DNA of 64,000 nucleotides from JAVBJN01 sp031546985 (GCA_031546985.1 JAVBJN010000019.1:1-64000), one strand, 5' to 3'. Shown: positions 14,201-23,477, counted from the first letter of the stretch. Numbers and translations: made by a program. The notes: generated from the letters alone by a model not told the origin.

Positions 14201-16615
14201 ATGGCAACAGATAAAAACATAACCATAGATATTCCCCTCGAAGGGGTAGAGAGCGAACACTGTGCGTTGATTGTGGATAATGGCTTGCAAAAAGTAAAAG
14301 GCATAAGCATGCATAAGGTAGAGCTCAATAATCGCAAGGCGGTAATAACCGGAGACAGCAGCGCGTTGCTTTCGGATGCCGTAGGCACCATACGTGATTT
14401 GGGTTACGAAGTAGCCTCGGTAAAGAAAACGTTTCCGGTATTGAATATGACCTGCGCATCCTGCGCGGTGAGCACCGAGAGTATTATTAAAGCCCAGCCC
14501 GGGGTTGTTAGCGCGGCTGTAAACTATGCTGCTGCTACGGTATGGGTAGAATACCTGCCCAATATGATTAGCGTAGAGGAGATTCAAAAAGCAGTACAAT
14601 CTATTGGTTATGATCTGCTGATCGATACGGGTGGAAACGAGGCCGAAACGCTGGAAGAAATTCATGCAACTAAATTTAGCCAGCTCAGGAAGAAGACCCT
14701 TTGGGCAAGTATTATTACCCTGCCGGTCGTTATCATCGGTATGTTTTTTATGCACATGCCGTATGCCAACGAAGTTATGTGGGTGTTGTCTACACCCGTA
14801 GTCTTATGGTTCGGGAAAGATTTTTTTGTGAATGCCTGGAAACAAGCCAAACACCGGTCTGCCAATATGGATACACTGGTAGCGCTAGGCTCTGGTATCG
14901 CTTATGTATTTAGTGTGTTTAATACACTGTTTGCAGGATTCTGGCATGAAAGAGGGCTGCATGGGCACGTTTATTTTGAAGCAGCGGCGGTTATTATTTC
15001 ATTCATTCTTTTGGGTAAGCTGCTGGAAGAAAAGGCCAAAGGCAATACCTCCACCGCCATAAAGAAATTGATGGGCCTGCAACCTAAAACGGTTACTGTA
15101 ATTAAAACTGGCGGTGAGCAAGTCTCCATACCCGTAGCGCAGGTTCAAAAAGGCGATATGCTGCTGGTAAAACCCGGAGAAAAGATTGCGGTAGACGGCG
15201 TGGTGGTAAAAGGCAATTCTTATGTAGATGAAAGTATGCTGAGTGGGGAACCCGTATCGGTGCTGAAAAAGGAAAAAGAAAAAGTATTTGCAGGTACCAT
15301 TAACCAGAAAGGCAGTTTTCAGTTTAGGGCAGAGAAGGTAGGTGCAGAAACGATGCTGGCGCAGATCATTCGAATGGTGCAGGATGCGCAGGGCAGCAAG
15401 GCTCCGGTGCAAAAACTGGTAGATAAAATAGCGGGCATATTCGTTCCTGTGGTTATTCTCATTGCCATTGCAGCATTTGGCGCCTGGATGATATGGGGCG
15501 GCGACAATGGTTTTTCACAGGGGCTCATTGCATTGGCTACCGTATTGGTTATTGCTTGTCCGTGTGCGTTGGGATTGGCTACGCCTACCGCTATTATGGT
15601 GGGCATTGGTAAGGGAGCGGAGAAAGGTATTTTGATTAAAGATGCGGTGAGCCTGGAATTGGCTAAGAAAGTAAACGCTATTGTATTGGATAAAACAGGT
15701 ACCATTACCGAAGGTAAACCTGTGGTAACCGATGTGTACTGGGCAGCAGAAAACGAAGCGGCACAAGCAGTATTGCTGGGTATGGAGCAACAATCGGAAC
15801 ACCCATTGGCAGAGGCTGTAGTTAATTATTATACGCAATTGCAAGCCACACCCATTACGCATTTCGAAAGCATTACCGGCCGTGGTGCTAAAGCCGAAGC
15901 CGCTGGTGCTGCCTACTTTGTGGGGAATAAAAAATTGCTGACCGAAAATAAGATCGCTATAGCAGACGCATTGCTGCAAAAGGCAGCAGAATGGAGTGCC
16001 GAATCAAAAACCGTGATCTGGTTTGCCAATAATGTACATGCACTTGCGGTGCTGGCTATTGCCGATAAAATTAAAGAAACATCGCTGGAAGCTATCGCTG
16101 CGTTAAAGAAGGAAGGTATTGAAGTATATATGCTTACCGGCGACAACGAAGCCACCGCAAAAGCCATTGCCAGCAAAACAGGTATAGAGCATTACAAAGC
16201 AGAAGTAATGCCCGAGCAGAAATCGGCTTTTGTAAAACAGCTGCAAAGCGAGGGCAAGGTAGTAGCCATGGTAGGCGATGGTATTAACGATAGTGCGGCA
16301 TTGGCGCAGGCCGATGTAAGCATAGCAATGGGCAAGGGAAGTGATATTGCGATGGATGTGGCTAAGATGACCATTATTTCATCTGACCTGAACAAGATTC
16401 CCGAAGCCATTAAACTATCCAGACAAACCGTGGCGACTATCCGCCAAAACCTTTTTTGGGCGTTTATCTACAACGTAATCGGCATTCCTATTGCCGCAGG
16501 AATATTGTACCCGGTAAATGGCTTTTTGCTCAACCCCATGATTGCAGGAGCAGCCATGGCATTGAGTAGTGTAAGTGTAGTGAGCAATAGCTTGCTGCTG
16601 AAATGGAAAAAATAA
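14201..16615 (+). CDS. copA: Copper-translocating P1B-type ATPase
   Basis: An 804-residue inner-membrane ATPase exporting Cu(I). A metal-binding HMA domain has MTCASC at 83-88. Eight membrane helices are expected, with the transport motif CPC at about 453-455 in the sixth. The phosphorylation motif DKTGT is at about 496 and the hinge GDGIND at about 691. The first 75 residues look like another HMA fold, but its metal loop reads SEHCAL, with one Cys instead of CxxC, so it probably cannot bind copper normally. A promoter-like TTG (14146-14148), 18 bp, GATCTTTG lies upstream. A transcription terminator follows. The CPC motif and MTCASC fit Cu(I) rather than Zn/Cd. Confidence 0.93.
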   Translation: MATDKNITIDIPLEGVESEHCALIVDNGLQKVKGISMHKVELNNRKAVITGDSSALLSDAVGTIRDLGYEVASVKKTFPVLNMTCASCAVSTESIIKAQPGVVSAAVNYAAATVWVEYLPNMISVEEIQKAVQSIGYDLLIDTGGNEAETLEEIHATKFSQLRKKTLWASIITLPVVIIGMFFMHMPYANEVMWVLSTPVVLWFGKDFFVNAWKQAKHRSANMDTLVALGSGIAYVFSVFNTLFAGFWHERGLHGHVYFEAAAVIISFILLGKLLEEKAKGNTSTAIKKLMGLQPKTVTVIKTGGEQVSIPVAQVQKGDMLLVKPGEKIAVDGVVVKGNSYVDESMLSGEPVSVLKKEKEKVFAGTINQKGSFQFRAEKVGAETMLAQIIRMVQDAQGSKAPVQKLVDKIAGIFVPVVILIAIAAFGAWMIWGGDNGFSQGLIALATVLVIACPCALGLATPTAIMVGIGKGAEKGILIKDAVSLELAKKVNAIVLDKTGTITEGKPVVTDVYWAAENEAAQAVLLGMEQQSEHPLAEAVVNYYTQLQATPITHFESITGRGAKAEAAGAAYFVGNKKLLTENKIAIADALLQKAAEWSAESKTVIWFANNVHALAVLAIADKIKETSLEAIAALKKEGIEVYMLTGDNEATAKAIASKTGIEHYKAEVMPEQKSAFVKQLQSEGKVVAMVGDGINDSAALAQADVSIAMGKGSDIAMDVAKMTIISSDLNKIPEAIKLSRQTVATIRQNLFWAFIYNVIGIPIAAGILYPVNGFLLNPMIAGAAMALSSVSVVSNSLLLKWKK

Positions 16616-16624
16616 ATAAACAGC

Positions 16625-16657
16625 AACGTTCGTGAAAATACTCACGGACGTTTTTTT
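16625..16657 (+). terminator. Rho-independent terminator after copA
   Basis: Stem aacgttcgtga / tcacggacgtt around a short loop, followed by seven T's, 10 nt after the stop codon. Confidence 0.9.
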
Positions 16658-16663
16658 ATGGTC

Positions 16664-16721
16664 TTCCGTTTTCGGGAGGCTTTTTTCCGTTACTTTTTTT
16701 TCGCAAAAAAAGTAACAGAAG
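16664..16721. repeat. Hairpin module of the dispersed intergenic repeat
   Basis: Contains the inverted repeat gttactttttt...aaaaaagtaac (16689-16716) preceded by a ttttcggg-agg-cttttt stretch. The same module is found inside the longer repeat at 51405-51460. Near-identical hairpins are frequent between genes of Bacteroidota genomes in my experience. Role unknown; a terminator or REP-type element is possible. Confidence 0.6.
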
Positions 16722-16778
16722 GTTGATTAATATGATGGTGTAAGGTTGGTGATGCGGTTGTTAATCTTGGCTGTATGT

Positions 16779-17204
16779 TCAGCCCTTCTTCCGTTGCGCG
16801 CCGTCCAGCGCCAGTTTAAAATAAGAGCGCACTTCTTCGTTCAGATCTTCGGGCAGGAGCATCCTGAAATAATGGTTGAACTGTTGCTCACCCGGCACCT
16901 GCGCTATTTTATGAAAACAAAGGTTATCGCGGTAGGGTTGGTCAAAGTAGAAAACCAGGTCTATAAAGTTCTTGCCCAGCTGGTGCACCGCGCCAAACCT
17001 AATACCTGCGGCAAAAGATATTCTTGTTTTGGCCGGGTGCAATTCAAATGGGCCTATTTGCCGCAACTGCTCTATACAATAATCGAACAGCATACGGGTA
17101 TGATCCGATTTGCCTTTCAGGAAATCGGCCAGTGTTTTTTCATTGCAGGAGTGCGACTGGTTGCTGCGCACAAATTGTTGGTTACAGTCGGGGCATGTCC
17201 ACAT
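16779..17204 (-). CDS. DUF5655-like protein with N-terminal zinc ribbon
   Basis: A 141-residue cytoplasmic protein. It starts with a small metal-binding motif (CPDC...HSC within the first 20 residues). The body matches the DUF5655 plan: an ADFLKGK helix, then LRQIGPFELHPAKTRISFAA and a LDFVFYF-like beta strand. Domain function is unknown; members often occur as small stand-alone proteins. It is followed on the same strand by a DUF2461 gene upstream (17240), 35 bp away, so the two are probably co-transcribed. Confidence 0.65.
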   Translation of the reverse strand: MWTCPDCNQQFVRSNQSHSCNEKTLADFLKGKSDHTRMLFDYCIEQLRQIGPFELHPAKTRISFAAGIRFGAVHQLGKNFIDLVFYFDQPYRDNLCFHKIAQVPGEQQFNHYFRMLLPEDLNEEVRSYFKLALDGAQRKKG

Positions 17205-17239
17205 CGGAAATGGTTTATGCGGTTAGGGCAGTAATGGAT

Positions 17240-17935
17240 TTATACTTCCAGGCCGTTGGTATCGGTGGTGAGTACCTCACTCATATAATCAAAGAACGGC
17301 CGCATGTTTTTAAAGGTGTCGTTTGCCGCTTTCAAAAATCCCTCGCTCAACACTTCGGCATCGGTAAAATGGCGGATGAGCAGAAATTGTTTGAAACGCA
17401 ACAGATTTATGGCTTCGTGGGCGGCATCAAAACCCTTCGGCGCTGTTTTTACCTGCTCGCCCTGCAAGCTGCCAAAGGTCTTTTTGAATGCTGCGCTATT
17501 GATGATCTTTCTCAATGGCGCCGGATCAAAGTCAATATCCTCACGAATGCGTTTCAGATCGGCAGGGTTGGGCGCCCAAAAGCCGCCGGCAATAAAGCTG
17601 TTGCCCGGTTCAATATGAAAATAATAACCGCCCCTTCTTGCTTTGGTAGCTCTTTTAAAGCCACCGCTCCAATTGGTTTTGTAAGGTGTTTTGTTGGCAG
17701 AAAAGCGGGTGTCGCGGTAGATGCGGTGCAGGTTTTTTTTGCCCGATGGCGTTTCGATCAGGTCATGCTGGTTCATTTCGTGCAGCAAGGCATCGGCAAA
17801 GGTTTCGAGCTGCGCCAGTTCCGCCTGGTAGGCTTCTTTATGGCTGTTAAACCAGTCGCGGTTATTGTTGGCTTTAATGAGCTCCAGGAAATGGAGGCTG
17901 GAGGCGGGTATGACTACGGAACTATTTTTAGGCAT
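17240..17935 (-). CDS. DUF2461 (TIGR02453) family protein
   Basis: About 231 residues. The family hallmarks are present: FLELIKANNNRDWFNSHKE at the N-terminus, then LHRIYRDTRFSANKTPYKTNW and GGYYFHIEPGNSFIAGGFW. The frame is open further upstream only through a TTG codon (17959). The ATG at 17935 is preferred because a TATATTTG promoter box (minus strand, 17964-17957) overlaps that TTG and leaves a leader of about 17 nt. Biochemical role is unknown. Confidence 0.85.
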   Translation of the reverse strand: MPKNSSVVIPASSLHFLELIKANNNRDWFNSHKEAYQAELAQLETFADALLHEMNQHDLIETPSGKKNLHRIYRDTRFSANKTPYKTNWSGGFKRATKARRGGYYFHIEPGNSFIAGGFWAPNPADLKRIREDIDFDPAPLRKIINSAAFKKTFGSLQGEQVKTAPKGFDAAHEAINLLRFKQFLLIRHFTDAEVLSEGFLKAANDTFKNMRPFFDYMSEVLTTDTNGLEV

Positions 17936-17956
17936 TAGATCTATGGATTGATGCCG

Positions 17957-17964
17957 CAAATATA
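17957..17964 (-). promoter_or_regulatory. -7 promoter box (TATATTTG) of the DUF2461-DUF5655 pair
   Basis: An exact TAnnTTTG match on the minus strand, 22 bp before the chosen ATG. No well-spaced -33 TTG was found. Confidence 0.4.
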
Positions 17965-18084
17965 AGTTCTCCCGTAAAGCAACAGGTTAGGCAAATCAGT
18001 TGCTTTCGTATAAATGTTTTATCTGTTCCGGGATCTGTCTTGAAAATCCTCTTTTTTATTTTTTAACTTATTATTTACTCAATT

Positions 18085-18100
18085 AACGTATATTTACGTT
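18085..18100 (+). promoter_or_regulatory. Candidate BlaI operator
   Basis: Perfect dyad AACGTA-tatt-TACGTT, 21 bp upstream of the BlaI-type repressor ATG. Repressors of this family bind short dyads over their own promoter. The position supports autoregulation, but the bases differ from the classic TACA/TGTA core, so this is inference. Confidence 0.5.
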
Positions 18101-18120
18101 ACGTAGCAAAAGATACAGTT

Positions 18121-18492
18121 ATGAAACAATTGACGAAGGCCGAAGAGCAGATCATGCAAATCATCTGGCAAAAGGAAAAATGCCTGGTACGCGATATCGT
18201 AGAAGCATTGGATGCCACTATTCCGCAAACTACAGTATCGTCCGTAGTGCGCATTTTGGAGCGTAAGGGTTTTGTAGGCCATAAGGCTTATGGCAAAACT
18301 TATGAGTACTTCCCGCTGGTGGCCAAACAGGATTTTACAAAAGGAAGCATTAAGAATTGGATCAATAATTATTTCGGCGGCTCGCCGCAGCAGCTGGTTT
18401 CGTTTCTCGTTACCGAAAACGAGCTGGAGCTGAAAGAGCTGGATGCGCTGATGAAACAGCTGGAAGGGGTGAAGCAGCGTAAAGCTGAATAG
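18121..18492 (+). CDS. BlaI/MecI/CopY-family repressor
   Basis: A 123-residue winged-helix repressor. It starts with the family signature LTKAEEQIMQIIWQKEKCLVRDIVE, followed by TTVSSVVRILERKGFVGHKAYGKTYEYFPLV. In the known system, a membrane metallopeptidase (M56/BlaR) triggers cleavage of this repressor and frees the operon. The next gene is such a peptidase, 31 bp downstream, so the pair forms a sensing unit. No beta-lactamase is nearby; in Bacteroidota these pairs often control other functions. Confidence 0.93.
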   Translation: MKQLTKAEEQIMQIIWQKEKCLVRDIVEALDATIPQTTVSSVVRILERKGFVGHKAYGKTYEYFPLVAKQDFTKGSIKNWINNYFGGSPQQLVSFLVTENELELKELDALMKQLEGVKQRKAE

Positions 18493-18523
18493 ACATTACT
18501 AACGCTTTTAAAATTTAACCGTT

Positions 18524-19921
18524 ATGGAATACCTGCTCAAAATTACGTTTACCTGGGGCCTGTTTTTACTCCTGTACCAGTTGTTGTACCAAAACAGTGG
18601 TAAGTATACCACCAACCGCATTTACCTGCTTTTGAGCATGGCTGCAGGCTTGTTGCTGCCCTTAATCCGGCTTCCGCACAAGGCTCCGGCGGTGGTTACC
18701 GCTACACAAAGCATATACCCGGTGGCTACTGCTCCCATACAAAATGCAGCGCTAACAATTTCGGCTGCAACCCAGCCCCTGGTAGCAACGCAGGGCATTG
18801 ATCTGTGGTGGATGATTGGTGTGGTATATATTATTGGTCTGGTTGCATTGGTGGTAAAATCATTGCTGGAGTTGTTTAAAATGTTTCGGCTTATGCGGCG
18901 TGGCGAACGCCAGGTTATGCAAGGGCAGCAGGTAATAACCACCCGTGGCAATCATGCGCCATATTCTTTTATGGGTCGGATATTTATGGGCAATCCTGCT
19001 GCATATACACAAGAAGAACTGGATTGCATTATCCGGCACGAGTCGGCGCATAACCAGTATTGGCATTGGTTGGATCTGCTATTGGTGCAGATGGTGTGTA
19101 TCGCGCTGTGGTTTCATCCGCTGGTGTGGCGCTTCCGCTACCTGTTGCAGTTGCAGCATGAGTATGAAGCCGATGACCGGGCGGCCAATAATGATGCATA
19201 CAGTTACGGACATTTTCTGCTGCAGCAAACACTGCTTGGCGGTGTACCCGCGCTTGCCCATTCTTTACATTTTTCACCTATAAAAAACAGGATCAAAATG
19301 CTTACAAAACGACAAAACCAGAAAAGCGATGGTTGGAAATACCTTCTCCTTATCCCGGCAGTATTGGGTTGCACATTCCTGATGGCCAGAGCCGCCAGTG
19401 GAGAGCGTGTGCAGCAAGGCAATGTCACCTATTATAAAGACAATACCTTTGTGTGGCGCCATTCCGATACCTTATCCTACGATAGGAGTACCAAGCGTGC
19501 CGAAAGAGAAGCTGTGGATGCAAAGGTGAAAAACCAGATCATTTCCAGCATGAACAATGAACCGGTATACCGGAACGAATACCTGGCGGCACCTGCATCT
19601 TACGGCCTTACAGAGCTGGCATATGTAGAGAATTTGCAAAAGAAATTCTCTGCCGCCTGCAAAAATACCCGCGATAGTGCCACCCGTATAAGCATCTCCA
19701 ACCTGGTGATCGACAAAGCAGGAAGGGTAGTGTATTATGATGCCCGTTATAACAAACCTTATGTTCAGGGCATCAAAACCTGGAAACCTTTTCCGGATCA
19801 GGAACCGGTACTGAATACGATTTTAGACAAGATCATTACTGAAAGCCCTAACTGGAAACCTGCTAAATTGAATGGCTTGCCTGTCACCAGTGTGGTGAAT
19901 ATAAGAATGGCTGGTTGTTAG
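18524..19921 (+). CDS. M56 (BlaR1-type) membrane metallopeptidase with TonB_C-like tail
   Basis: A 465-residue inner-membrane protein. Hydrophobic helices lie at about 1-45, 90-115 and 265-285. The zinc protease motif HESAH (HExxH) is at about 170, inside DCIIRHESAHNQYWHW, with a downstream acidic motif HEYEADD. The last 90 residues (ISNLVIDKAGRVVYYD ... NWKPAKLNGLPVTSVVNI) resemble the C-terminal domain of TonB, an arrangement seen in Bacteroidota M56 proteins. It presumably senses an envelope signal and cleaves or inactivates the BlaI partner. A terminator follows at 19976. Confidence 0.88.
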   Translation: MEYLLKITFTWGLFLLLYQLLYQNSGKYTTNRIYLLLSMAAGLLLPLIRLPHKAPAVVTATQSIYPVATAPIQNAALTISAATQPLVATQGIDLWWMIGVVYIIGLVALVVKSLLELFKMFRLMRRGERQVMQGQQVITTRGNHAPYSFMGRIFMGNPAAYTQEELDCIIRHESAHNQYWHWLDLLLVQMVCIALWFHPLVWRFRYLLQLQHEYEADDRAANNDAYSYGHFLLQQTLLGGVPALAHSLHFSPIKNRIKMLTKRQNQKSDGWKYLLLIPAVLGCTFLMARAASGERVQQGNVTYYKDNTFVWRHSDTLSYDRSTKRAEREAVDAKVKNQIISSMNNEPVYRNEYLAAPASYGLTELAYVENLQKKFSAACKNTRDSATRISISNLVIDKAGRVVYYDARYNKPYVQGIKTWKPFPDQEPVLNTILDKIITESPNWKPAKLNGLPVTSVVNIRMAGC

Positions 19922-19975
19922 TGAGGGTTTACCCCGTTAGTGCCCCGCGTCCCAAACATTTCGCTATAATACAAG

Positions 19976-19999
19976 CCTCCGTACCCACGGAGGTTTTTT
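19976..19999 (+). terminator. Terminator after the BlaI-M56 operon
   Basis: Stem cctccgt/acggagg with a 4-nt loop, followed by six T's. Confidence 0.9.
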
Positions 20000-20028
20000 G
20001 TTTGAACCCATCACTCGTGATTAAACTT

Positions 20029-20036
20029 TATTTTTG
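20029..20036 (+). promoter_or_regulatory. -7 promoter box of the two-component pair
   Basis: TATTTTTG (TAnnTTTG) 17 bp before the response-regulator ATG. A TTTG at 20001-20004 is 24 bp upstream, a little far from the usual 19-21, so the promoter is only moderately supported. Confidence 0.4.
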
Positions 20037-20053
20037 AACCCGGGAGCAGCGGT

Positions 20054-20746
20054 ATGAACATCTTAATTATTGAAGACGATCAGCGGGTATCGGCCCTTAT
20101 TCAAAGAGGATTGGAAGAGCAGGGATTTAATGCGGTGGTGGCACATGATGGCGCTGCCGGTAAAAAACATGCCCTGCTGCTCGATTTTGATGTGGTGATT
20201 ATGGACATTATGCTGCCCCACCTCAATGGACTAGAGCTGTGCAGGCAACTGCGGCAGGTAAAGCCCAACCTCCCGATTATTATGCTCACCGCTCTGGGCA
20301 CTACCGATGATAAGATAGAAGGGTTGGATTCGGGTGCTGATGACTACCTCGTAAAACCTTTCGACTTTCGTGAGCTGCTGGCCCGCATCAGGGCGGTAAC
20401 CAAACGCAATGCTGGTATGCTTGCAAAGCCCCTGGAAGTGCTGCGCCTGGCCGATCTGGAACTGAACCCGGTAACCTTGCTGGTAACGAGGGGCAATAAA
20501 GAAATAAACCTCACGCCAAAAGAATTTAAGCTGCTCGAGTATATGCTGCAAAACGCAGGACGGGTGCTGCCCCGGGCAGAGATAGCAGAAAAGGTATGGG
20601 AAACCACCTTCGACACCGGTACCAATTTTATTGATGTGTACATCAATTACCTGCGTAAGAAAATCGACAAAGACTACGCCATTAAACTCATTCATACCAA
20701 ACCCGGCATAGGGTTTATCTTCAAAGCAGATGAAAATAAGGCTTAA
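20054..20746 (+). CDS. OmpR-family response regulator of the metal-efflux locus
   Basis: A 230-residue regulator. The receiver domain has EDD (9-11), phospho-acceptor Asp in VVIMDIMLPH (about 51) and Lys in YLVKPFDF (about 101). A winged-helix output domain lies at about 130-225 (LTPKEFKLLEYMLQNAGRVLPR...IDVYINYLRKKID). It is close to the CusR/CopR type that answers to metal stress. It overlaps the kinase gene by 17 nt and precedes an RND efflux operon, which is its most likely target. Confidence 0.92.
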   Translation: MNILIIEDDQRVSALIQRGLEEQGFNAVVAHDGAAGKKHALLLDFDVVIMDIMLPHLNGLELCRQLRQVKPNLPIIMLTALGTTDDKIEGLDSGADDYLVKPFDFRELLARIRAVTKRNAGMLAKPLEVLRLADLELNPVTLLVTRGNKEINLTPKEFKLLEYMLQNAGRVLPRAEIAEKVWETTFDTGTNFIDVYINYLRKKIDKDYAIKLIHTKPGIGFIFKADENKA

Positions 20747-22106
20747 ACTCACCTTACTGTTTACCATATTGTTTGGCTTGTTGCTGCTCATCTTTGCACT
20801 GGCCATATACTTCGCCTATTCGCTCAACCGTGAGCAGGAGTACTACAAGCGATTGGAGCAGCAGGCCATTACCAAAGCCAACCTGCTGTTTGATGTAAAG
20901 ATCAGCCCCGATGTGCTGCAGGAGATTCACCGCAGCTCGCAAAACACCCTGAACCAGGAAGAGATTGCTATTTATGATACCGCTTTTAACCTGTTGTACC
21001 ACGATGCAGTTGGGGTAGATAAGGTGAAAGAAACCCGGCAAATGATCAACGATGTATTGCAGCACCGGCAGGTAGAGTTTAGTGATGGCCGGTTGCAGGC
21101 CGTAGGTGTTTTATATGTACATGGTGGCAAACGTTACGTGATTACGGCTGCCGCGCACGATGTGCCGGGCTTAACTAAGCTGAAAAATCTACAGTATATT
21201 CTTATCGTTAGTTTTATATTCTCCATAGCGCTTACGCTGGTAGCGGGCAGCTTCTTTTCGCGCAAAGCGTTGCAGCCGGTAAGTTCCATGGTGGGCAGGG
21301 TAGAAGAAATAACCGCTACCAATCTCGATCTGCGGCTATACGAAGGCAATGGCAAAGACGAAATAGCAGAGCTGGCCGTAACCTTTAACCAGATGCTCAA
21401 CCGGCTGGAGCAGTCTTTCGATGCCCAAAAGCAGTTTGTGTCCAACATATCGCATGAGCTGCGTACACCCTTATCGGCTATTATAACAGAGCTGGAGCTG
21501 GCCGGTACCAGGAGCAGAACGCCTGAGGAGTATAGTACTATTATCCAATTGGCTTTATCGGATGCAAGAAGGCTGGCCAAACTGTCTAACGGGTTGCTCG
21601 ATCTGGCCAAGGCCAGTTACGACCAGTCCAAGATTGCTTTTCGTGAACTGCGGCTCGATGAATTGCTGGTAGAAGCCCGTCATCGTGTATTAAAAATAAA
21701 TTCGCATTATCATATTAATATTATATTTGAACAAGAGATAGATGATGATAATGCGGTATCTGTTATCGGAAATGAATACTTGCTCAAAATCGCGTGCATC
21801 AACCTGATGGAGAACGGTTGTAAGTTTTCTGAAGATAAGCAATGCACGGTAGCTATCAGTTTCAATAACACCGATACCGTATTGCGTTTTACCGATCATG
21901 GTATTGGTATACCTGCCGAGGATCTGCCCCACCTGTTCACTTCTTTTTACCGTGGGCGCAACCAGCATTATGCGGCAGGAAACGGCATCGGCTTATCGCT
22001 CACCCACAAAATTGTGGCGTTACACAAAGGTAGTATCGAAGTGGCTACTTCCGGCAACGAGGGCACCGTATTTGTATTGTCGCTTCCGCACCTGACCGTA
22101 GGTTGA
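20730..22106 (+). CDS. Sensor histidine kinase of the metal-efflux locus
   Basis: A 458-residue CusS-like kinase. Membrane helices at about 7-29 and 152-174 enclose a periplasmic sensor of about 120 residues. A HAMP linker at about 175-230 is followed by HisKA with SNISHELRTPLSAI (His about 242) and an ATPase domain with N-box NLMENGCKFS, G1 DHGIGIP and G2 GNGIGLSL. It would autophosphorylate on sensing excess periplasmic metal and phosphorylate the overlapping regulator. The sensor domain carries few His or Cys, so the ligand is uncertain. Confidence 0.92.
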   Translation: MKIRLKLTLLFTILFGLLLLIFALAIYFAYSLNREQEYYKRLEQQAITKANLLFDVKISPDVLQEIHRSSQNTLNQEEIAIYDTAFNLLYHDAVGVDKVKETRQMINDVLQHRQVEFSDGRLQAVGVLYVHGGKRYVITAAAHDVPGLTKLKNLQYILIVSFIFSIALTLVAGSFFSRKALQPVSSMVGRVEEITATNLDLRLYEGNGKDEIAELAVTFNQMLNRLEQSFDAQKQFVSNISHELRTPLSAIITELELAGTRSRTPEEYSTIIQLALSDARRLAKLSNGLLDLAKASYDQSKIAFRELRLDELLVEARHRVLKINSHYHINIIFEQEIDDDNAVSVIGNEYLLKIACINLMENGCKFSEDKQCTVAISFNNTDTVLRFTDHGIGIPAEDLPHLFTSFYRGRNQHYAAGNGIGLSLTHKIVALHKGSIEVATSGNEGTVFVLSLPHLTVG

Positions 22107-22143
22107 TGCTACAGCTTCAATTCTAATAAATTTCTAATAGCCT

Positions 22144-22178
22144 TTTGCCGACATCCGTAAGCAGCACAACTACCTTTG
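22144..22178 (+). promoter_or_regulatory. Promoter of the czc-type efflux operon
   Basis: TTTG (22144-22147), 23 bp, then TACCTTTG (22171-22178), about 37 bp before the ATG of the outer-membrane channel gene. The spacing is a little long, which would suit an activator-dependent promoter driven by the adjacent response regulator (inference). Confidence 0.55.
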
Positions 22179-22214
22179 CGCATTATTTAAAGCGAAATAT
22201 GACTACAGGTAGTT

Positions 22215-23471
22215 ATGATACAGCACAAGAAGTTAACATTGGTCTTACTGGCTATTACACTTTATACAGCACAAAGTGCCGCACAGGAAAATTATACCCT
22301 TAACCAGGTATTGGCAAAAACGAAAGGCAACAACCCTGTTTTAAAATCGATCGGCTTTAATACAGACATTGCTAAGAGTGATGTGATTACGGCGGGGTTA
22401 AGGCCCAACCCGGTTCTCAACAACCAAACGCTTCAGCTGGCCCAATCTTCCCATTTTGCACCCGATACTAAATTTTACCAGCCGCAGAACAGGCAGGTAT
22501 GGTGGCAGCTCACCAAGCCTGTAGCCCTCACCAACCAGCGCAAGTATAAACTGGATGTAGCGGACAAAGCCTTGTCTATAGCCGGCAAGTCTTACCTGGA
22601 TGCGGAGCGCAACATACTGCTCGATGCTGGAGACAAATGGCTGGATGCGTGGTACAATAAGGTAACACTCGATCTGTTTGTAAAAGCCAAGCAAAATACG
22701 GATAGCCTGGTGCAGATACAGCAAATACGTCTCAAAAACCAGGTGATCAGCGCCAGCGAATTTACCCGAACAGAATTATTATCGATACAATACGATCTGC
22801 AGTTGAAAACAGCAGAGCAGAACTACCGCAACGCGCTGCAAAACCTGAAACTGGTAATGGGCGCCGATGGAGAGGTGAGCATTGATATGCAGGCCCCGGT
22901 AATGACAATGGTACTGGCGGCCGAGCTGGATAGTATTGTGCGCCTGTCTTTAGGCTACCGCCCCGATATGCAGATAGCCCAGGGTAATATAGAAATGGCC
23001 CGGAGCAATATTAAACTGCAAAAGAAACTGGCTACACCTGTGCCTGAGCTGGGCGCCATCTGGAACCCGCAAAACACGGTGCCTTACGTTGGCTTTTTTG
23101 CCACTATGGAATTACCGTTTTTTAGCCGCAACCAGGGCGAGATACAGAAGTCGAAAGTAGAACTGCAACAGTCCGAGCAGTCGCTTACTGCCTTGCAGCA
23201 ACAGGTAGAAACCGATGTGAAAAATACCTACAACACCTACCAGATAAACCGGCAAACGGTGGATAAGTACAAAGACATTCTGCGCCGGTCAGAAGAAGTA
23301 TTGCAGTCGGTTAAATATGCTTATACCCGTGGCGGTACCACCATTATCGATTTCCTGGATGCCCAGCGCAACTGGTACGATACCGGCAAAATGTATTACG
23401 AAGCGTTATACAATTACCATAAAAGTTACCTGCAACTCCTGTATGCAACAGGACTGATCAATCAATTGTAA
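22215..23471 (+). CDS. TolC-family outer-membrane channel (CzcC-like)
   Basis: A 418-residue exported protein: signal peptide 1-23 (ending QSAAQ), then two TolC repeats with long coiled segments (about 30-210 and 235-410). It forms the outer-membrane duct of the tripartite metal pump whose adaptor and RND genes follow. The adaptor starts 6 bp after its stop, so it is the first gene of the operon. Confidence 0.9.
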   Translation: MIQHKKLTLVLLAITLYTAQSAAQENYTLNQVLAKTKGNNPVLKSIGFNTDIAKSDVITAGLRPNPVLNNQTLQLAQSSHFAPDTKFYQPQNRQVWWQLTKPVALTNQRKYKLDVADKALSIAGKSYLDAERNILLDAGDKWLDAWYNKVTLDLFVKAKQNTDSLVQIQQIRLKNQVISASEFTRTELLSIQYDLQLKTAEQNYRNALQNLKLVMGADGEVSIDMQAPVMTMVLAAELDSIVRLSLGYRPDMQIAQGNIEMARSNIKLQKKLATPVPELGAIWNPQNTVPYVGFFATMELPFFSRNQGEIQKSKVELQQSEQSLTALQQQVETDVKNTYNTYQINRQTVDKYKDILRRSEEVLQSVKYAYTRGGTTIIDFLDAQRNWYDTGKMYYEALYNYHKSYLQLLYATGLINQL

Positions 23472-23477
23472 AGAACA

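Noticed and set aside
18524..19921. Beta-lactam resistance operon
   Set aside because: The BlaI/M56 pair is present but no beta-lactamase or penicillin-binding protein gene is in or near the unit.
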